The position numbers and the translations under genes were made by a program. From the NCBI RefSeq assembly GCF_041200145.1, contig NZ_CP165734.1, positions 5,084,001-5,148,000 of the forward strand: DNA of 64,000 nt, read 5' to 3'. The notes under the pieces were generated by a model that made no database searches, was not told the origin of the DNA, and worked only from the letters and a program-made list of their open reading frames with translations. This document shows positions 22,623 through 31,250 of this stretch, piece by piece; the first letter of the stretch is position 1, and each line of letters opens with the position of its first letter. This DNA comes from Bradyrhizobium sp. LLZ17. GTDB lineage: Bacteria > Pseudomonadota > Alphaproteobacteria > Rhizobiales > Xanthobacteraceae.

Positions 22623-24913
22623 ACAAGCACGTGAACAACATCACGCCTGAGGCGACCGATCTCAGCCGCCGCTCCTTCCTGGTCGGCACCGCCGCCACCG
22701 GCCTCGTGCTCGGCTACGCCGGCGTGCCCGGCGTCGGTGAAGCGCTCGCCGCCGCGCCCGCCAATTTCGAGCCGAGCGTCTGGTATGCGATCGGGCCGGA
22801 CGGCCTCGTCACCGTGACCTGTGGCAAGGCCGACATGGGCCAGCACATCGCCTCCACCATGGCGCAGATCGTCTGCGAAGAGCTGGGTGCGAAATGGAGC
22901 GACATGCGCGTGTCGCTTGCCTCCAACGATCCGAAATTCAACGACCCCGTGCTGGGAGCGCAGATCACCGGCGGAAGCTGGTCGACCATGATGAATTTCG
23001 ACGCGATGAGCCGGGCCGGTGCGGCCGGGCGCATGGCGCTGACGGAAGCGGCCGCAGCCGCTATGGGCTTGCCGCCCTACTTCAAGGATCAGCTGGTCGT
23101 GCGTGAGTCCATGGTCACGCATCCGAAATCGAAGAAGTCGATGTCGTTCGCCGACATCGTCAAGAGCGGCAAGGCGACCAAGACCTTTACGCCGGACGAG
23201 CTCAAGGCGATCAAGCTGAAGACGCCGGATCAATACACCATGATCGGTGTGTCGGTGCCGCAGCTTGATATCCCCTCCAAGACCAACGGCACGGCCAAAT
23301 ACGGCATCGACGTGATGTTGCCGGGCATGGCCTATGGCGCGCTGGTGACGCCGCCGGTGCGCTTTGGCGCCACGGTGAAATCAGTCGACGACAGCGCGGC
23401 GAAGAACGTGCCGGGCTTCATCAAGGCCGTCATCCTCGACGACAAGACCCAGACGACCTCCGGCTGGGTCGTTGCGGTGGCTGGCACCTACGCCAATGCC
23501 AAGAAGGCGGCTGCGGCGCTCAAGATCAGCTATGACGGCGGTCCGAACGCAAAGGCCTCGAGCCAGTCGCTGCTGGACGAGGCCAAGCGGCTTCAGAAGC
23601 TGGACGATTCCGGTCAGTTCTTCGTCAAGGACGGCGATCCCGCGGCAGCGTTCGGTTCGGCCGCAAAGGTGCTGGAAGCGGAGTACACCACCAGCATCAA
23701 CATCCACGCGCCGATGGAGCCGATGAACGCCACCGCGGAGTTCAAGGGCGACATCCTCCACATCTATTCCGGCAACCAGTTTGCGACGCGCTCGGGTGCG
23801 ATCGCGGCCGGTGCCGCCGGGATCGATCCGAAGTTCGTGGTGATGCACCAGATGTGGCTCGGCGGCGGCTTCGGCCGCAGGCTCGATGCCGACATGATGG
23901 TGCCGGCGGTGCAGGCGGCGAAGGCGGTCGGCAAGCCGGTGAAGGTGATCTATACGCGCGAGAACGACATGACGATGGATTTCTCGCGTCCGCTCACCTA
24001 TCAAAAGGTCAAGGCCGGCGTGGACGGCGACGGCAAGCTCGTCGCGCTGAGCCATGACGTGGTCTCGGCCTGGCCGACGCAACGTTGGGGCATCCCGGAC
24101 TTCCTGTCGCCGTCGGTCGACAAGAAGGGCCCGCTCGATGCCTTCACGGTGAACGGGTCGGACTTCTTCTACACCGTGCCCAACCATACTGTGCGGGCGA
24201 TCAAGAACGAGATGGCGCACAACGCCACCCCGTCCGGTCAGCTCCGTTCGGTGGCGCCGGGCTGGACGTTCTGGGCGGTCGAAAGCATGATCGACGAGAT
24301 CGCGGTTGCGACCGGCAAGGACCCGGCGCAGTTCCGCATCTCGCTGCTCGACGGCGCCGGCAAGAACGACGGCGGCGCGCAGCGGCTGCGCAACACGCTG
24401 CTGGCCGCGATGGGGCTTGCCGGCTACGGCACCAAGCAACTGCCGAAAGGCGAGGGCATGGGCGTTGCCTGCGTCTCGTCGCAGGAACGTGCGACGGCAA
24501 GCTGGACCGCCTGCGTCGCCCACGTTGCCGTCGCGCCGTCAGGCGAGGTGACCGTGAAGAAGCTCACGGTCGCAACCGACGTCGGCACGCAAGTGCACCC
24601 CGACAACATCCGCGCCCAAGTCGAGGGCGCGGCGATGTGGGGGCTGTCGCTGGCGCTGTACGAGAAGGCGACGTTGAAGGACGGTGGCATCGAGCAGACC
24701 AACTTCGACAGCTACACGCCCTTGCGCATGAGCCAGGTGCCCGAGGTCGCGATTGCCGTAATCGCCAATGGCGAAAAGGCCACCGGCGTCGGCGAACCGG
24801 CGGTGACGGTGATCGCTCCGGCGATCGGCAACGCCATCTTCAACGCCTCCGGCGCCCGCGTCCGCGCGCTGCCGATCACGGCCGAAGCCGTGAAGGGCGC
24901 CATGAAGGCGTAA
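22619..24913 (+). CDS. Molybdopterin-binding subunit, xanthine dehydrogenase family (IorB-like)
   Basis: A 764-residue catalytic subunit. A twin-arginine signal ([21 protein letters not shown], Arg17-Arg18) shows that the folded, cofactor-loaded complex is exported to the periplasm; the small subunit must travel with it. Molybdopterin-binding segments include LGGGFGRR, and the catalytic Glu is in [13 protein letters not shown] near the C terminus. The architecture (two-subunit, no FAD subunit in the operon) matches IorAB-type isoquinoline 1-oxidoreductases and membrane-linked aldehyde dehydrogenases, which pass electrons to a cytochrome. No cytochrome gene is adjacent. Substrate unknown. Confidence 0.9.
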   Translation: MNKHVNNITPEATDLSRRSFLVGTAATGLVLGYAGVPGVGEALAAAPANFEPSVWYAIGPDGLVTVTCGKADMGQHIASTMAQIVCEELGAKWSDMRVSLASNDPKFNDPVLGAQITGGSWSTMMNFDAMSRAGAAGRMALTEAAAAAMGLPPYFKDQLVVRESMVTHPKSKKSMSFADIVKSGKATKTFTPDELKAIKLKTPDQYTMIGVSVPQLDIPSKTNGTAKYGIDVMLPGMAYGALVTPPVRFGATVKSVDDSAAKNVPGFIKAVILDDKTQTTSGWVVAVAGTYANAKKAAAALKISYDGGPNAKASSQSLLDEAKRLQKLDDSGQFFVKDGDPAAAFGSAAKVLEAEYTTSINIHAPMEPMNATAEFKGDILHIYSGNQFATRSGAIAAGAAGIDPKFVVMHQMWLGGGFGRRLDADMMVPAVQAAKAVGKPVKVIYTRENDMTMDFSRPLTYQKVKAGVDGDGKLVALSHDVVSAWPTQRWGIPDFLSPSVDKKGPLDAFTVNGSDFFYTVPNHTVRAIKNEMAHNATPSGQLRSVAPGWTFWAVESMIDEIAVATGKDPAQFRISLLDGAGKNDGGAQRLRNTLLAAMGLAGYGTKQLPKGEGMGVACVSSQERATASWTACVAHVAVAPSGEVTVKKLTVATDVGTQVHPDNIRAQVEGAAMWGLSLALYEKATLKDGGIEQTNFDSYTPLRMSQVPEVAIAVIANGEKATGVGEPAVTVIAPAIGNAIFNASGARVRALPITAEAVKGAMKA

Positions 24914-24940
24914 GGCCGGCTGCGATTGTGACGTGATATG

Positions 24941-24975
24941 ATCCGCCGGAGGGCAACCTCCGGCGGATTTGTTTT
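24941..24975 (+). terminator. Strong rho-independent terminator
   Basis: ATCCGCCGGAGG (24941-24952) pairs perfectly with CCTCCGGCGGAT (24957-24968) around a GCAA tetraloop, followed by TTGTTTT. It ends the oxidoreductase operon. Confidence 0.9.
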
Positions 24976-24999
24976 GGTCGGCGTCTCTGCGGTCTCGCT

Positions 25000-25100
25000 G
25001 TCATGCTCCGCGAAAGCGGGGCATCCAGTACACTGCGGCTTCTCGGTTCTAGCCGCACCGTCTCGGAGTACTGGATCGCCCGGTCAAGCCGGGCGATGAC
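25000..25100. repeat. Extragenic inverted repeat (GTCAT...ATCCAGTAC family)
   Basis: The left arm begins GTCAT and ends ATCCAGTAC; the right arm is its imperfect inverse (GTACTGGATCGCCCGG ... GATGAC). A second member is at 31112-31212. The rest of the 24976-25329 gap holds an AT-richer patch (25130-25190) that may contain the promoter for the HD-GYP gene. Confidence 0.7.
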
Positions 25101-25329
25101 GGCGGTGGGTGGAACGCACGGAGCGCCTAAATTCCCCTTTGTTATCAACGACCATTCTACTGTGCATGGGGTTGTTTTCGAGTTTTTTTTGATGGGACCC
25201 GCTGCGGGAGCCAATCCGTCAAATTGAGCGCAAGTCGTCAGGGTTTCCTTGAGCACGCCTCTTAAGGGCCGGAGAACCTGATCCGGCATAGGCTGACGCC
25301 CAATACAGTCCCGTGCTTTTGGGGAAGCC

Positions 25330-26424
25330 ATGAACGCCTCAGCCAAACCCGCCGCCAAACGCCGGCTGCTGCTCGCCTCCGACCGGAGCGACGAGAGCAC
25401 TGAGCTTGCCAGCATCCTGAAGACGGTCGGCGATGTCGCGACGGTCACGACTGACGCCATTCCCGATCAGCCCTCGCGAGAGCTCTCCGGCCTCGTGGTC
25501 GACATCAACCTGCGCTCGCCCGAGAGCGTGCAGCGGGTGCGCAACAAGCTGCGCGGCGATGCCTATCGTTCGATGCCGCGGCTGTTCGTGCTCGCCGACG
25601 CGCTTCATCACGGCACCATGCAGGCCTGGGCGCTGGGCGCCACCGACACCATCTCGCGGCCGCTCCAGGCCGAGGCGATTCTGCAGCGTATCCGTGCTGC
25701 GTTTCCCGACACGGCGACCTATGACGCGACCGATCGCGGCAAGACGCTCAACCGCGGCGTCGAAGCGGCGCATGCGGTGCTCAAGAAGATGTTCGAGAAG
25801 CTGCCGCTCGGCGTGCCTCTGACTTTCGATGACGTGATCGCCGCCGAGAGCAAGATCTTGAAGGCGATCAAGCATTCGTCGCTGCGCGAATGGCTCACCG
25901 CCGTCGGCTGCCACCATGTCGGCAGCTATCGTCACTGCCTGTTCGTCACCGGCTTTGCGGTCTCCTTCGCTCAGCATCTCGGCATGCGCGAGGACGACCA
26001 GCGCCGGCTGACCCGCGCCGCGCTGTTGCACGACGTCGGCAAGGCCTTTGTCCCCTCCGCGCTGCTCGACAAGCCGGGCAAGCTCAGCGACGAGGAGATG
26101 GACGAGGTCCGCCAGCATCCGCGCCGCGGCTATGACGCGCTCGCAGCCCAGGGCGGCTTCCCACCGGAGATGCTGGACGTGGTTCTGCACCACCACGAAT
26201 TTCTCGACGGCTCCGGCTATCCCAACGGGCTCTTGTCGAACCAGATCAGCGATATCGTGCGGGTCACCACCATCGTCGACATCTACGCCGCGCTGGTGGA
26301 GAAGCGCGCCTATCGCATGCCCTTCACCCACTCCCGCGCCTTCACGATGATGGAAGGCATGGGCGCCAAGCTCGACCAGCAGCTGTTGCAGGCGTTCCGC
26401 CCCGTGGCGCTGGGATCGTTTTGA
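25330..26424 (+). CDS. HD-GYP domain protein (putative c-di-GMP phosphodiesterase)
   Basis: A 364-residue protein. Residues about 10-125 are a receiver-like domain (RLLLASDRSDESTELASIL ... LVVDINLRSP), in which a phospho-acceptor Asp is not certain. Residues about 190-360 are an HD-GYP domain: the HD doublet is in ALLHDVGK, followed by HHHEFLDGSGYPNGL, which contains the GYP triplet. HD-GYP proteins hydrolyse cyclic di-GMP to GMP through a metal centre. Cytoplasmic. It stands alone, between a terminator and an extragenic repeat. With the three GGDEF/EAL proteins at 41-52 kb it suggests active c-di-GMP control in this organism. Confidence 0.85.
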   Translation: MNASAKPAAKRRLLLASDRSDESTELASILKTVGDVATVTTDAIPDQPSRELSGLVVDINLRSPESVQRVRNKLRGDAYRSMPRLFVLADALHHGTMQAWALGATDTISRPLQAEAILQRIRAAFPDTATYDATDRGKTLNRGVEAAHAVLKKMFEKLPLGVPLTFDDVIAAESKILKAIKHSSLREWLTAVGCHHVGSYRHCLFVTGFAVSFAQHLGMREDDQRRLTRAALLHDVGKAFVPSALLDKPGKLSDEEMDEVRQHPRRGYDALAAQGGFPPEMLDVVLHHHEFLDGSGYPNGLLSNQISDIVRVTTIVDIYAALVEKRAYRMPFTHSRAFTMMEGMGAKLDQQLLQAFRPVALGSF

Positions 26425-26429
26425 TTTAG

Positions 26430-26512
26430 AGTCATTCCGGGGCGCGCGGAAAGCGAGAACCCGGAATCTCGAGGTTCCGCGTTCGGTGCTTCGCGCCGCC
26501 CCGGAACGACAG
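26430..26512. repeat. Extragenic inverted repeat (ATTCCGGGGCG type)
   Basis: The arms ATTCCGGGGCGCGC and GCGCCGCCCCGGAACGAC enclose an inner hairpin GAACCCGGAATCTCGAGGTTCC. It fills the space between the convergent HD-GYP and acyl-CoA ligase genes and may end both transcripts. Confidence 0.6.
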
Positions 26513-26517
26513 AATAT

Positions 26518-28098
26518 TCACCCCAGCATCTTTCGCAGCTCCGCCTTCGCCACCTTCTCCAGCGTGGATCGCGGCATATCGTCGACCAACCTGATCTCGC
26601 GCGGCACCTTGAAGTCGGCGAGGCCTTTGCGGCAGGCCGCCATCACGCGATCATGCAGATCGGGCGCTGCGCCCGCGACGCCGTCGTGCGGGATGATGAA
26701 GACGACCGGGACCTCGTCCAGCATCGGATGCTTCTTCGCCACCACGGCGGCCTCGCGCACGCCGGGAACGACCGCGATGACCTGCTCGATCTCTGAGGCC
26801 GCGACGTTCTCGCCGCCGACCTTCAGCATGTCCTTGGCGCGGTCACCGAACCTGATGAAGCCGTTCTCCAGCAGCGTGACGCGGTCGCCGGTGACAAAGA
26901 AGCCGTGCTCGTCAAAGCTCTCGCGCGTCGCCGTTTCGTTGTGCAGATATTCGGCGAACAGCGACAGGCCGGGAATGCCCTTGATCGCGAGATTTCCGGT
27001 GTCGCCGATTGCGGTCGGCCGGCCGTCATCATCGGTGATGCGGATTTGATATTCCGGCGCGGCGCGGCCGATCGACATCGGCATGTTGGGCTGGTCGATC
27101 TCGCCGACGATGCCGTGTGTGATGGTCTCGGTCATGCCCCACCAGCCGATGATCTTGACGCCGAAGGCAGCGAACCCCGGCGGCTCGTTGACGGCCGTGC
27201 CCCACAGGCGGAATTTGTGGTCCGTCGGGATCTCCTGCTCGAGCAGCGCCTTCATGCAGAACGGAATGGTCGAGGTCCAGGTCGCGCCGTGCTCGCGCGC
27301 CACGCGCCAGAACCGGCTTGCGGAGAAGCGCGGCTGGATCACGCAAGTGGCGCCGACCCACAGCGTCGCCAGCATGGAATAGGCCAGCGCATTGGTGTGG
27401 AACAGCGGCAGATAGGTCTGGTGCACATCGCCCGCGTGCAGATCCTCGTGCGCGGCGTTGACCTTGGCGCCCCACAACGCGTTGGCGTGGGTCCAGAGCA
27501 CTGCTTTCGGCCGCGATGTCGTGCCCGAGGTGTATTGCACGCTGCATGGCGCGAGCGGGTCGGTGGCGCGCCGCGGCCGGTCGGCGCTGTCGGCAAACAG
27601 AGCGTCGAAGCTGTCGCCGTGCGCGACCGTTTGCGCAGGCGCTGCTCCCGCGTCGTGCGCGGTCACCGCCATCCAGCGCAAATTGCGGCAGTGTGTTGCG
27701 ACGATCTCGGCATAGGCCGGCTGGGTGATCGCGGCGACCGCACCACAATGATCCGCAAAATACGCCATCTCGGCGGGCGCCGAGCGCGTGTTGGTGGTCA
27801 CCGCGACGGCGCCGAGTTCGACGCAGGCAAACCAGGCCAGCATCGCCTCGATGCAATTGTCCAGATGAATGAGCACGTACTCGCCGGGCTTGACGCCGCG
27901 TCTGGCGAGCCCTGCTGCCAGAGCGCCGACCCGGTCGTGAAACTCGCCATAGCTCCAGCGTCGCGCCGGTGCGTCGAACGGCGCCCAGACCAGGAACGGA
28001 TGTGAGCTGCGCATTTCGGCGCGCATCTTGAGCAGCCAGGGCACGTCGAGCCCTGCGAACGGGCCTACGATTCCAGCCGGGGTTTGCGAATTCGGCAT
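26518..28098 (-). CDS. Acyl-CoA synthetase (class I adenylate-forming, CaiC-like)
   Basis: A 526-residue AMP-binding enzyme that activates a carboxylic acid as acyl-AMP and then acyl-CoA. The P-loop-like YTSGTTSRPKAVLWTHAN, the WGMTETI adenine motif, GDRVTLLENGFIRFGDRAKDM and the KVGGENVAASEIE hinge are all visible; the C-terminal Lys is in PRSTLEKVAKAELR. Start 28098 has GGGAGGAC just upstream; the sequence before it is not family-like. Closest relatives by motif are crotonobetaine/carnitine-CoA ligases and other short/medium-chain or aromatic acid CoA ligases. No carnitine genes are adjacent, so the substrate is open. Confidence 0.85.
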   Translation of the reverse strand: MPNSQTPAGIVGPFAGLDVPWLLKMRAEMRSSHPFLVWAPFDAPARRWSYGEFHDRVGALAAGLARRGVKPGEYVLIHLDNCIEAMLAWFACVELGAVAVTTNTRSAPAEMAYFADHCGAVAAITQPAYAEIVATHCRNLRWMAVTAHDAGAAPAQTVAHGDSFDALFADSADRPRRATDPLAPCSVQYTSGTTSRPKAVLWTHANALWGAKVNAAHEDLHAGDVHQTYLPLFHTNALAYSMLATLWVGATCVIQPRFSASRFWRVAREHGATWTSTIPFCMKALLEQEIPTDHKFRLWGTAVNEPPGFAAFGVKIIGWWGMTETITHGIVGEIDQPNMPMSIGRAAPEYQIRITDDDGRPTAIGDTGNLAIKGIPGLSLFAEYLHNETATRESFDEHGFFVTGDRVTLLENGFIRFGDRAKDMLKVGGENVAASEIEQVIAVVPGVREAAVVAKKHPMLDEVPVVFIIPHDGVAGAAPDLHDRVMAACRKGLADFKVPREIRLVDDMPRSTLEKVAKAELRKMLG

Positions 28099-28379
28099 CT
28101 GTCCTCCCGTGCAGCCTGTTTCGCGGGGGCCGCTTTCGTTATCGGGAGTCTTTCTGCCACCGGACGGCGCGGGGAGCAAATGCTCTCACCGCGCCTCAGT
28201 CCTGGTACGACGAAATCTCGATCGGGCTGCCGTACGGGTCCGGCTGACCGTCATGCTTTATCCTTTCGTCGCCATGTTCGTTGCGGACTTTCCGCGTGCG
28301 GTCCGCCTTGTTACAAGCCGCGGACGCCACCTTCCGGCTATCCGGCTTTCAAGAACAACAATTCGGGAGAACCCTTGAG
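28099..28379. other. Divergent intergenic region
   Basis: About 280 bases between the divergent acyl-CoA ligase and Bug receptor genes, so promoters for both should lie here. I see no clear sigma-70 boxes or operator palindrome. Confidence 0.4.
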
Positions 28380-29354
28380 ATGATCAACCGCCGTACCGCG
28401 CTGAGCCTGCTCGCCGCCACTCCGCTCGCAGCCTCGCCGCTGTCGAAGGCCTTTGCCGCGGATTATCCGACCCGGCCGGTGAAGTTCGTCGTCGGCTATC
28501 CGCCGGGCGGTGCCACCGATATTCTGGCGCGGCTGATCGGCCAGCGGCTGTCGGAACGGCTCGGCCAGCAATTCGTGATCGAGAACAAGCCGGGCGCCGG
28601 CAACAATATCGGCACCGAATCCGTCGTGAACGCCGAGCCCGACGGCTACACGGTGTTGCTGGTCAATCCGGCCAATTACACCAACGCCACGCTCTACACC
28701 AACCTCAAGTTCAACTTCGTGCGCGACATCGCGCCGATCGCCTCGTTCCAGCGCGTGCCGAACGTGATGACCGTCAATAACGACGTGCCGGCGAAGACCG
28801 TCGCCGAGTTCATCGACTACGTGAAGGCCAATCCCGGCAAGGTGAACATGGCCTCGTCCGGCAACGGCACCTCGGTGCATCTGTCCGGCGAGATGTTCAT
28901 GGCAATGACCGGCTGCAAGATGCAGCACGTGCCCTATCGCGGTGCGGCGCCCGCGATCACCGACATGCTCGGCGGCCAGGTGCAGGTCATCTTCGACAAC
29001 ATGCCCTCGATCATCCAGCACATCCGTTCCGGCTCGCTGCGCGCGCTCGGCGTCACCACGGCGCAACGCTCGCCGCAACTGCCCGACGTGCCTGCCATCG
29101 GTGAGACCGTAAAGGACTATGAGGCGAGCGCATTGTTCGGCATGGGTGCGCCGAAGAACATGCCCAAGGACATGATCGCCAGGCTCAACAACGAGATCAA
29201 CACGCTCATGAAGGACCCCGACATGACCAAGCGCCTGGTCGAGCTCGGCGGCGATCCGCTGGTGCAGACACCGGAGGCGTTCGGCGAGGACATCAAGGCC
29301 GAGACCGAGAAGTGGAAGAAGGTCGTGGAGTTCGCCGGCCTCAAGGTCGAGTAG
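28380..29354 (+). CDS. Bug/TctC-family solute-binding protein
   Basis: A 324-residue tripartite tricarboxylate transporter receptor (Bug family). The signal peptide MINRRTALSLLAATPLAASPLSKAFA has a twin-arginine-like RR. The mature start DYPTRPVKFVVGYPPGGATDILAR is the family hallmark; the typical PGAGNNIGTE loop and YRGAAPAITDMLGGQVQ follow. It binds a carboxylic acid in the periplasm. TctA/TctB membrane genes are not adjacent, as is common for orphan Bug proteins. Divergent from the acyl-CoA ligase gene; the receptor may deliver the acid the ligase activates, which is inference. Confidence 0.9.
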   Translation: MINRRTALSLLAATPLAASPLSKAFAADYPTRPVKFVVGYPPGGATDILARLIGQRLSERLGQQFVIENKPGAGNNIGTESVVNAEPDGYTVLLVNPANYTNATLYTNLKFNFVRDIAPIASFQRVPNVMTVNNDVPAKTVAEFIDYVKANPGKVNMASSGNGTSVHLSGEMFMAMTGCKMQHVPYRGAAPAITDMLGGQVQVIFDNMPSIIQHIRSGSLRALGVTTAQRSPQLPDVPAIGETVKDYEASALFGMGAPKNMPKDMIARLNNEINTLMKDPDMTKRLVELGGDPLVQTPEAFGEDIKAETEKWKKVVEFAGLKVE

Positions 29355-29378
29355 CGATGGTGTGATGACCGGGAACGA

Positions 29379-29404
29379 AGCCCTGCCGCATGGCAGGGCT
29401 TTTT
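29379..29404 (+). terminator. Rho-independent terminator after the Bug receptor gene
   Basis: AGCCCTGCC (29379-29387) pairs with GGCAGGGCT (29392-29400) around GCAT, followed by TTTT. Confidence 0.9.
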
Positions 29405-29498
29405 CTTGCGCCCCCGCTCCACACTGATCGTCGGCTGATCACGCGGTCGTGCAAACCTGCGCCTGCGGTTTTCTGCTTGACGTTCCCGCCTTCGAGCT

Positions 29499-29524
29499 TA
29501 TACTAAACCTTATGGTTAAGTATA
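29499..29524 (+). promoter_or_regulatory. Palindromic operator over the arsR-type start codon
   Basis: TATACT-A-AACC-TTAT-GGTT-A-AGTATA is a 26-bp inverted repeat with one mismatched pair, centred on the first base of the ATG at 29512. Its position over the start of a winged-helix repressor gene suggests autorepression. Confidence 0.55.
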
Positions 29525-30018
29525 AAGACGAGACGCTGGACCAGACTTTCGCGGCGCTGTCTGACGCGACGAGGCGTGCAATGCTTGCACGGCTCGGCGA
29601 GCAGGAAAGCCTCTCGGTGAGCGAGCTGGCAGCGCCGTTCCCGATCTCGCTGCCCGCGATCATGAAGCATCTCGATGTGCTCACGGATGCCGGCCTGATC
29701 GTGCGGGAGAAGACCGGGCGCACGGTCGCCTGCCGGCTCACCGCGCGACCGATGAAGCAGGCAATGAACTGGCTCAATCGCTATGCGCAATTTTGGTCCG
29801 ACAATTTCGACCGCCTCGCCGCTTTTGTGGAGAAAGACCCATGGCCAACGCAGCCCTCAACACCGATCCGCGCAGCGCCGAACGCCCAGCCGAACGTCCA
29901 AGCCTCACGCTCAAGCGCCGGCTCCGCGCGCGGCCGGAAAAATCTACGCCGCCTGGACGCAAGCCGAGCATCTAGCGCAGTGGTTCGGCCCACCGAACAT
30001 GAAGCCGGCATCGCTTGA
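29512..30018 (+). CDS. ArsR-family transcriptional regulator
   Basis: A winged-helix repressor of the ArsR type that pairs with SRPBCC proteins: TFAALSDATRRAMLARLGEQE, then the recognition helix SLPAIMKHLDVLTDAGLI and the wing VREKTGRTVACRL. The metal-binding ELCVCDL-type box of arsenic sensors is absent, so the inducer is not a classical ArsR metal site. The frame gives 168 residues, longer than the usual about 110, because it runs on into the region that codes for the SRPBCC protein in another frame; the last about 55 residues are probably not conserved. The operon is arsR-SRPBCC-DUF899. A palindrome covers the start codon. Confidence 0.8.
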   Translation: MVKYKDETLDQTFAALSDATRRAMLARLGEQESLSVSELAAPFPISLPAIMKHLDVLTDAGLIVREKTGRTVACRLTARPMKQAMNWLNRYAQFWSDNFDRLAAFVEKDPWPTQPSTPIRAAPNAQPNVQASRSSAGSARGRKNLRRLDASRASSAVVRPTEHEAGIA

Positions 30019-30319
30019 GGCCGAGCTCGATGTGCGCACGGGCGGCCGCTACCGCATCAGCTTCACCCGTGACGACGGCGAATACTTCCAGGCCGGCGGG
30101 AGCTACCGCGAGGTCGTGCCGAACGAGCGGCTCGTCTTCACCTGGGCCTGGCACTCGACGCCGGAACGGGAATCGCTGGTGACGATCACGCTGAAGCCGG
30201 ACAGTGCCGGCACCTTGATGATCTTCCATCACGCCCAGTTCTTCGACGAGACCGCGCGCGACAATCATCAGCGCGGCTGGAGCTCGTTCTTCGACAAGCT
30301 CGAGGCCTTCGTCGCCTGA
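29841..30319 (+). pseudogene. SRPBCC (AHSA1-type) protein gene with a frameshift
   Basis: The N terminus MANAALNTDPRSAERP through LKRRLRARPEK is in one frame; the rest, starting IYAAWTQAEHLAQWFGP and ending SFFDKLEAFVA, is in the next frame. The break is at a run of five A (29938-29942); six A would restore one continuous SRPBCC/AHSA1 protein of about 159 residues. The C-terminal part is typical: GGRYRISFTRDDGEYF, NERLVFTWAW and the FDKLEAF ending. It is either a true frameshift, a sequence error, or recoding on the A-run. These hydrophobic-pocket proteins accompany ArsR repressors and DUF899 proteins. Confidence 0.75.
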
Positions 30320-30341
30320 TCCCTGCCAACAGGAGGACACG

Positions 30342-31079
30342 ATGCTGCAACATCAGATCGTCTCGCGCGAGCAATGGCTCGTAGCCCGCAAAGCGCATCT
30401 GGCGCACGAGAAGGAGCTCTCCCAGGCGCGCGAGCGCCTCGTCGCGGAGCGCCGCGCGTTGCCTTGGGTGAAGGTCGACAAGAATTATGTGTTCGACGGG
30501 CCGAACGGCAAGGTTACGCTCGGCGATCTCTTCAAGGGCCGCCCGCAGCTGGTGGTCCAGCATGTGATGTTCACGCCCGACTGGGAGGCGGCCTGCAAGA
30601 GCTGCTCGTTCTGGGTCGACGGCTTCGACCGCATGGTGCCGCATCTGGCCGCGCGCGACACCAGCATGGTCGCCATCTCGCTGGCGCCGGTCACGAAGCT
30701 CGAAGCTTTCAAGGCGCGAATGGGCTGGAGCTTCGACTGGGTCTCCTCAGGCCACAACGGCTTCAACTACGACTACGAAGTCTCGTTCACGCAGGCGCAG
30801 ATCGACAAGGGCGTGCCGAGATACAATTTCGGCGCCACGCCCTTCTATGGCCCCGAGCTGCCGGGCATCAGCGTGTTCTATCGCACTGAGGCCGGCGAAA
30901 TCTTTCACACCTATTCCTGCTTTGCCCGGGGCATCGACATGATGAACGCCGCCTATCAATATCTCGACCTCACGCCGCTCGGTCGTCACGAGGACGGTTT
31001 GCCCTATCCGATGGACTGGGTCCGCCTGCGCGACGAGTACCAGCCGCAGGCAGCGAAGGGGGCGTGCTGCCACGGGTGA
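30342..31079 (+). CDS. DUF899 family thioredoxin-like protein
   Basis: A 245-residue DUF899 protein with a thioredoxin-like fold. The family start (REQWLVARKAHLAHEKELSQARERL), the conserved WVKVDKNYVFDGPNGKVTLGDLF and HVMFTPDWEAACKSCSFWVDG are visible; the last holds a CKSC pair at the place of a thioredoxin active site. GTSCCH-like endings (GACCHG here) are frequent. AGGAGG lies 7 bases before ATG 30342. It is third in the arsR-SRPBCC-DUF899 cassette, so it should be controlled by that ArsR. Function is unproven; a redox or detoxification role is inferred. Confidence 0.85.
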   Translation: MLQHQIVSREQWLVARKAHLAHEKELSQARERLVAERRALPWVKVDKNYVFDGPNGKVTLGDLFKGRPQLVVQHVMFTPDWEAACKSCSFWVDGFDRMVPHLAARDTSMVAISLAPVTKLEAFKARMGWSFDWVSSGHNGFNYDYEVSFTQAQIDKGVPRYNFGATPFYGPELPGISVFYRTEAGEIFHTYSCFARGIDMMNAAYQYLDLTPLGRHEDGLPYPMDWVRLRDEYQPQAAKGACCHG

Positions 31080-31111
31080 GCTGTTGGGTACGCTGGGTCT
31101 ATACGCACGCT

Positions 31112-31212
31112 GTCATCGCCCGACTTGATCGGGCGATCCAGTACTCTGAGAAAGCAGTGATGGAATCGAGAAGCCGCGGCGTACTGGATTCCCCGCCTTC
31201 GCGGGGAATGAC
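31112..31212. repeat. Extragenic inverted repeat (GTCAT...ATCCAGTAC family)
   Basis: Same family and orientation as 25000-25100: the left arm GTCATCGCCCG ... GCGATCCAGTAC, the right arm GTACTGGATTCCCCG ... GGAATGAC. It lies between the convergent DUF899 and protease genes. Confidence 0.75.
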
Positions 31213-31250
31213 GGCGGGGACGCGCGGCAGCGTGCCTCAATCCGCTTCAA

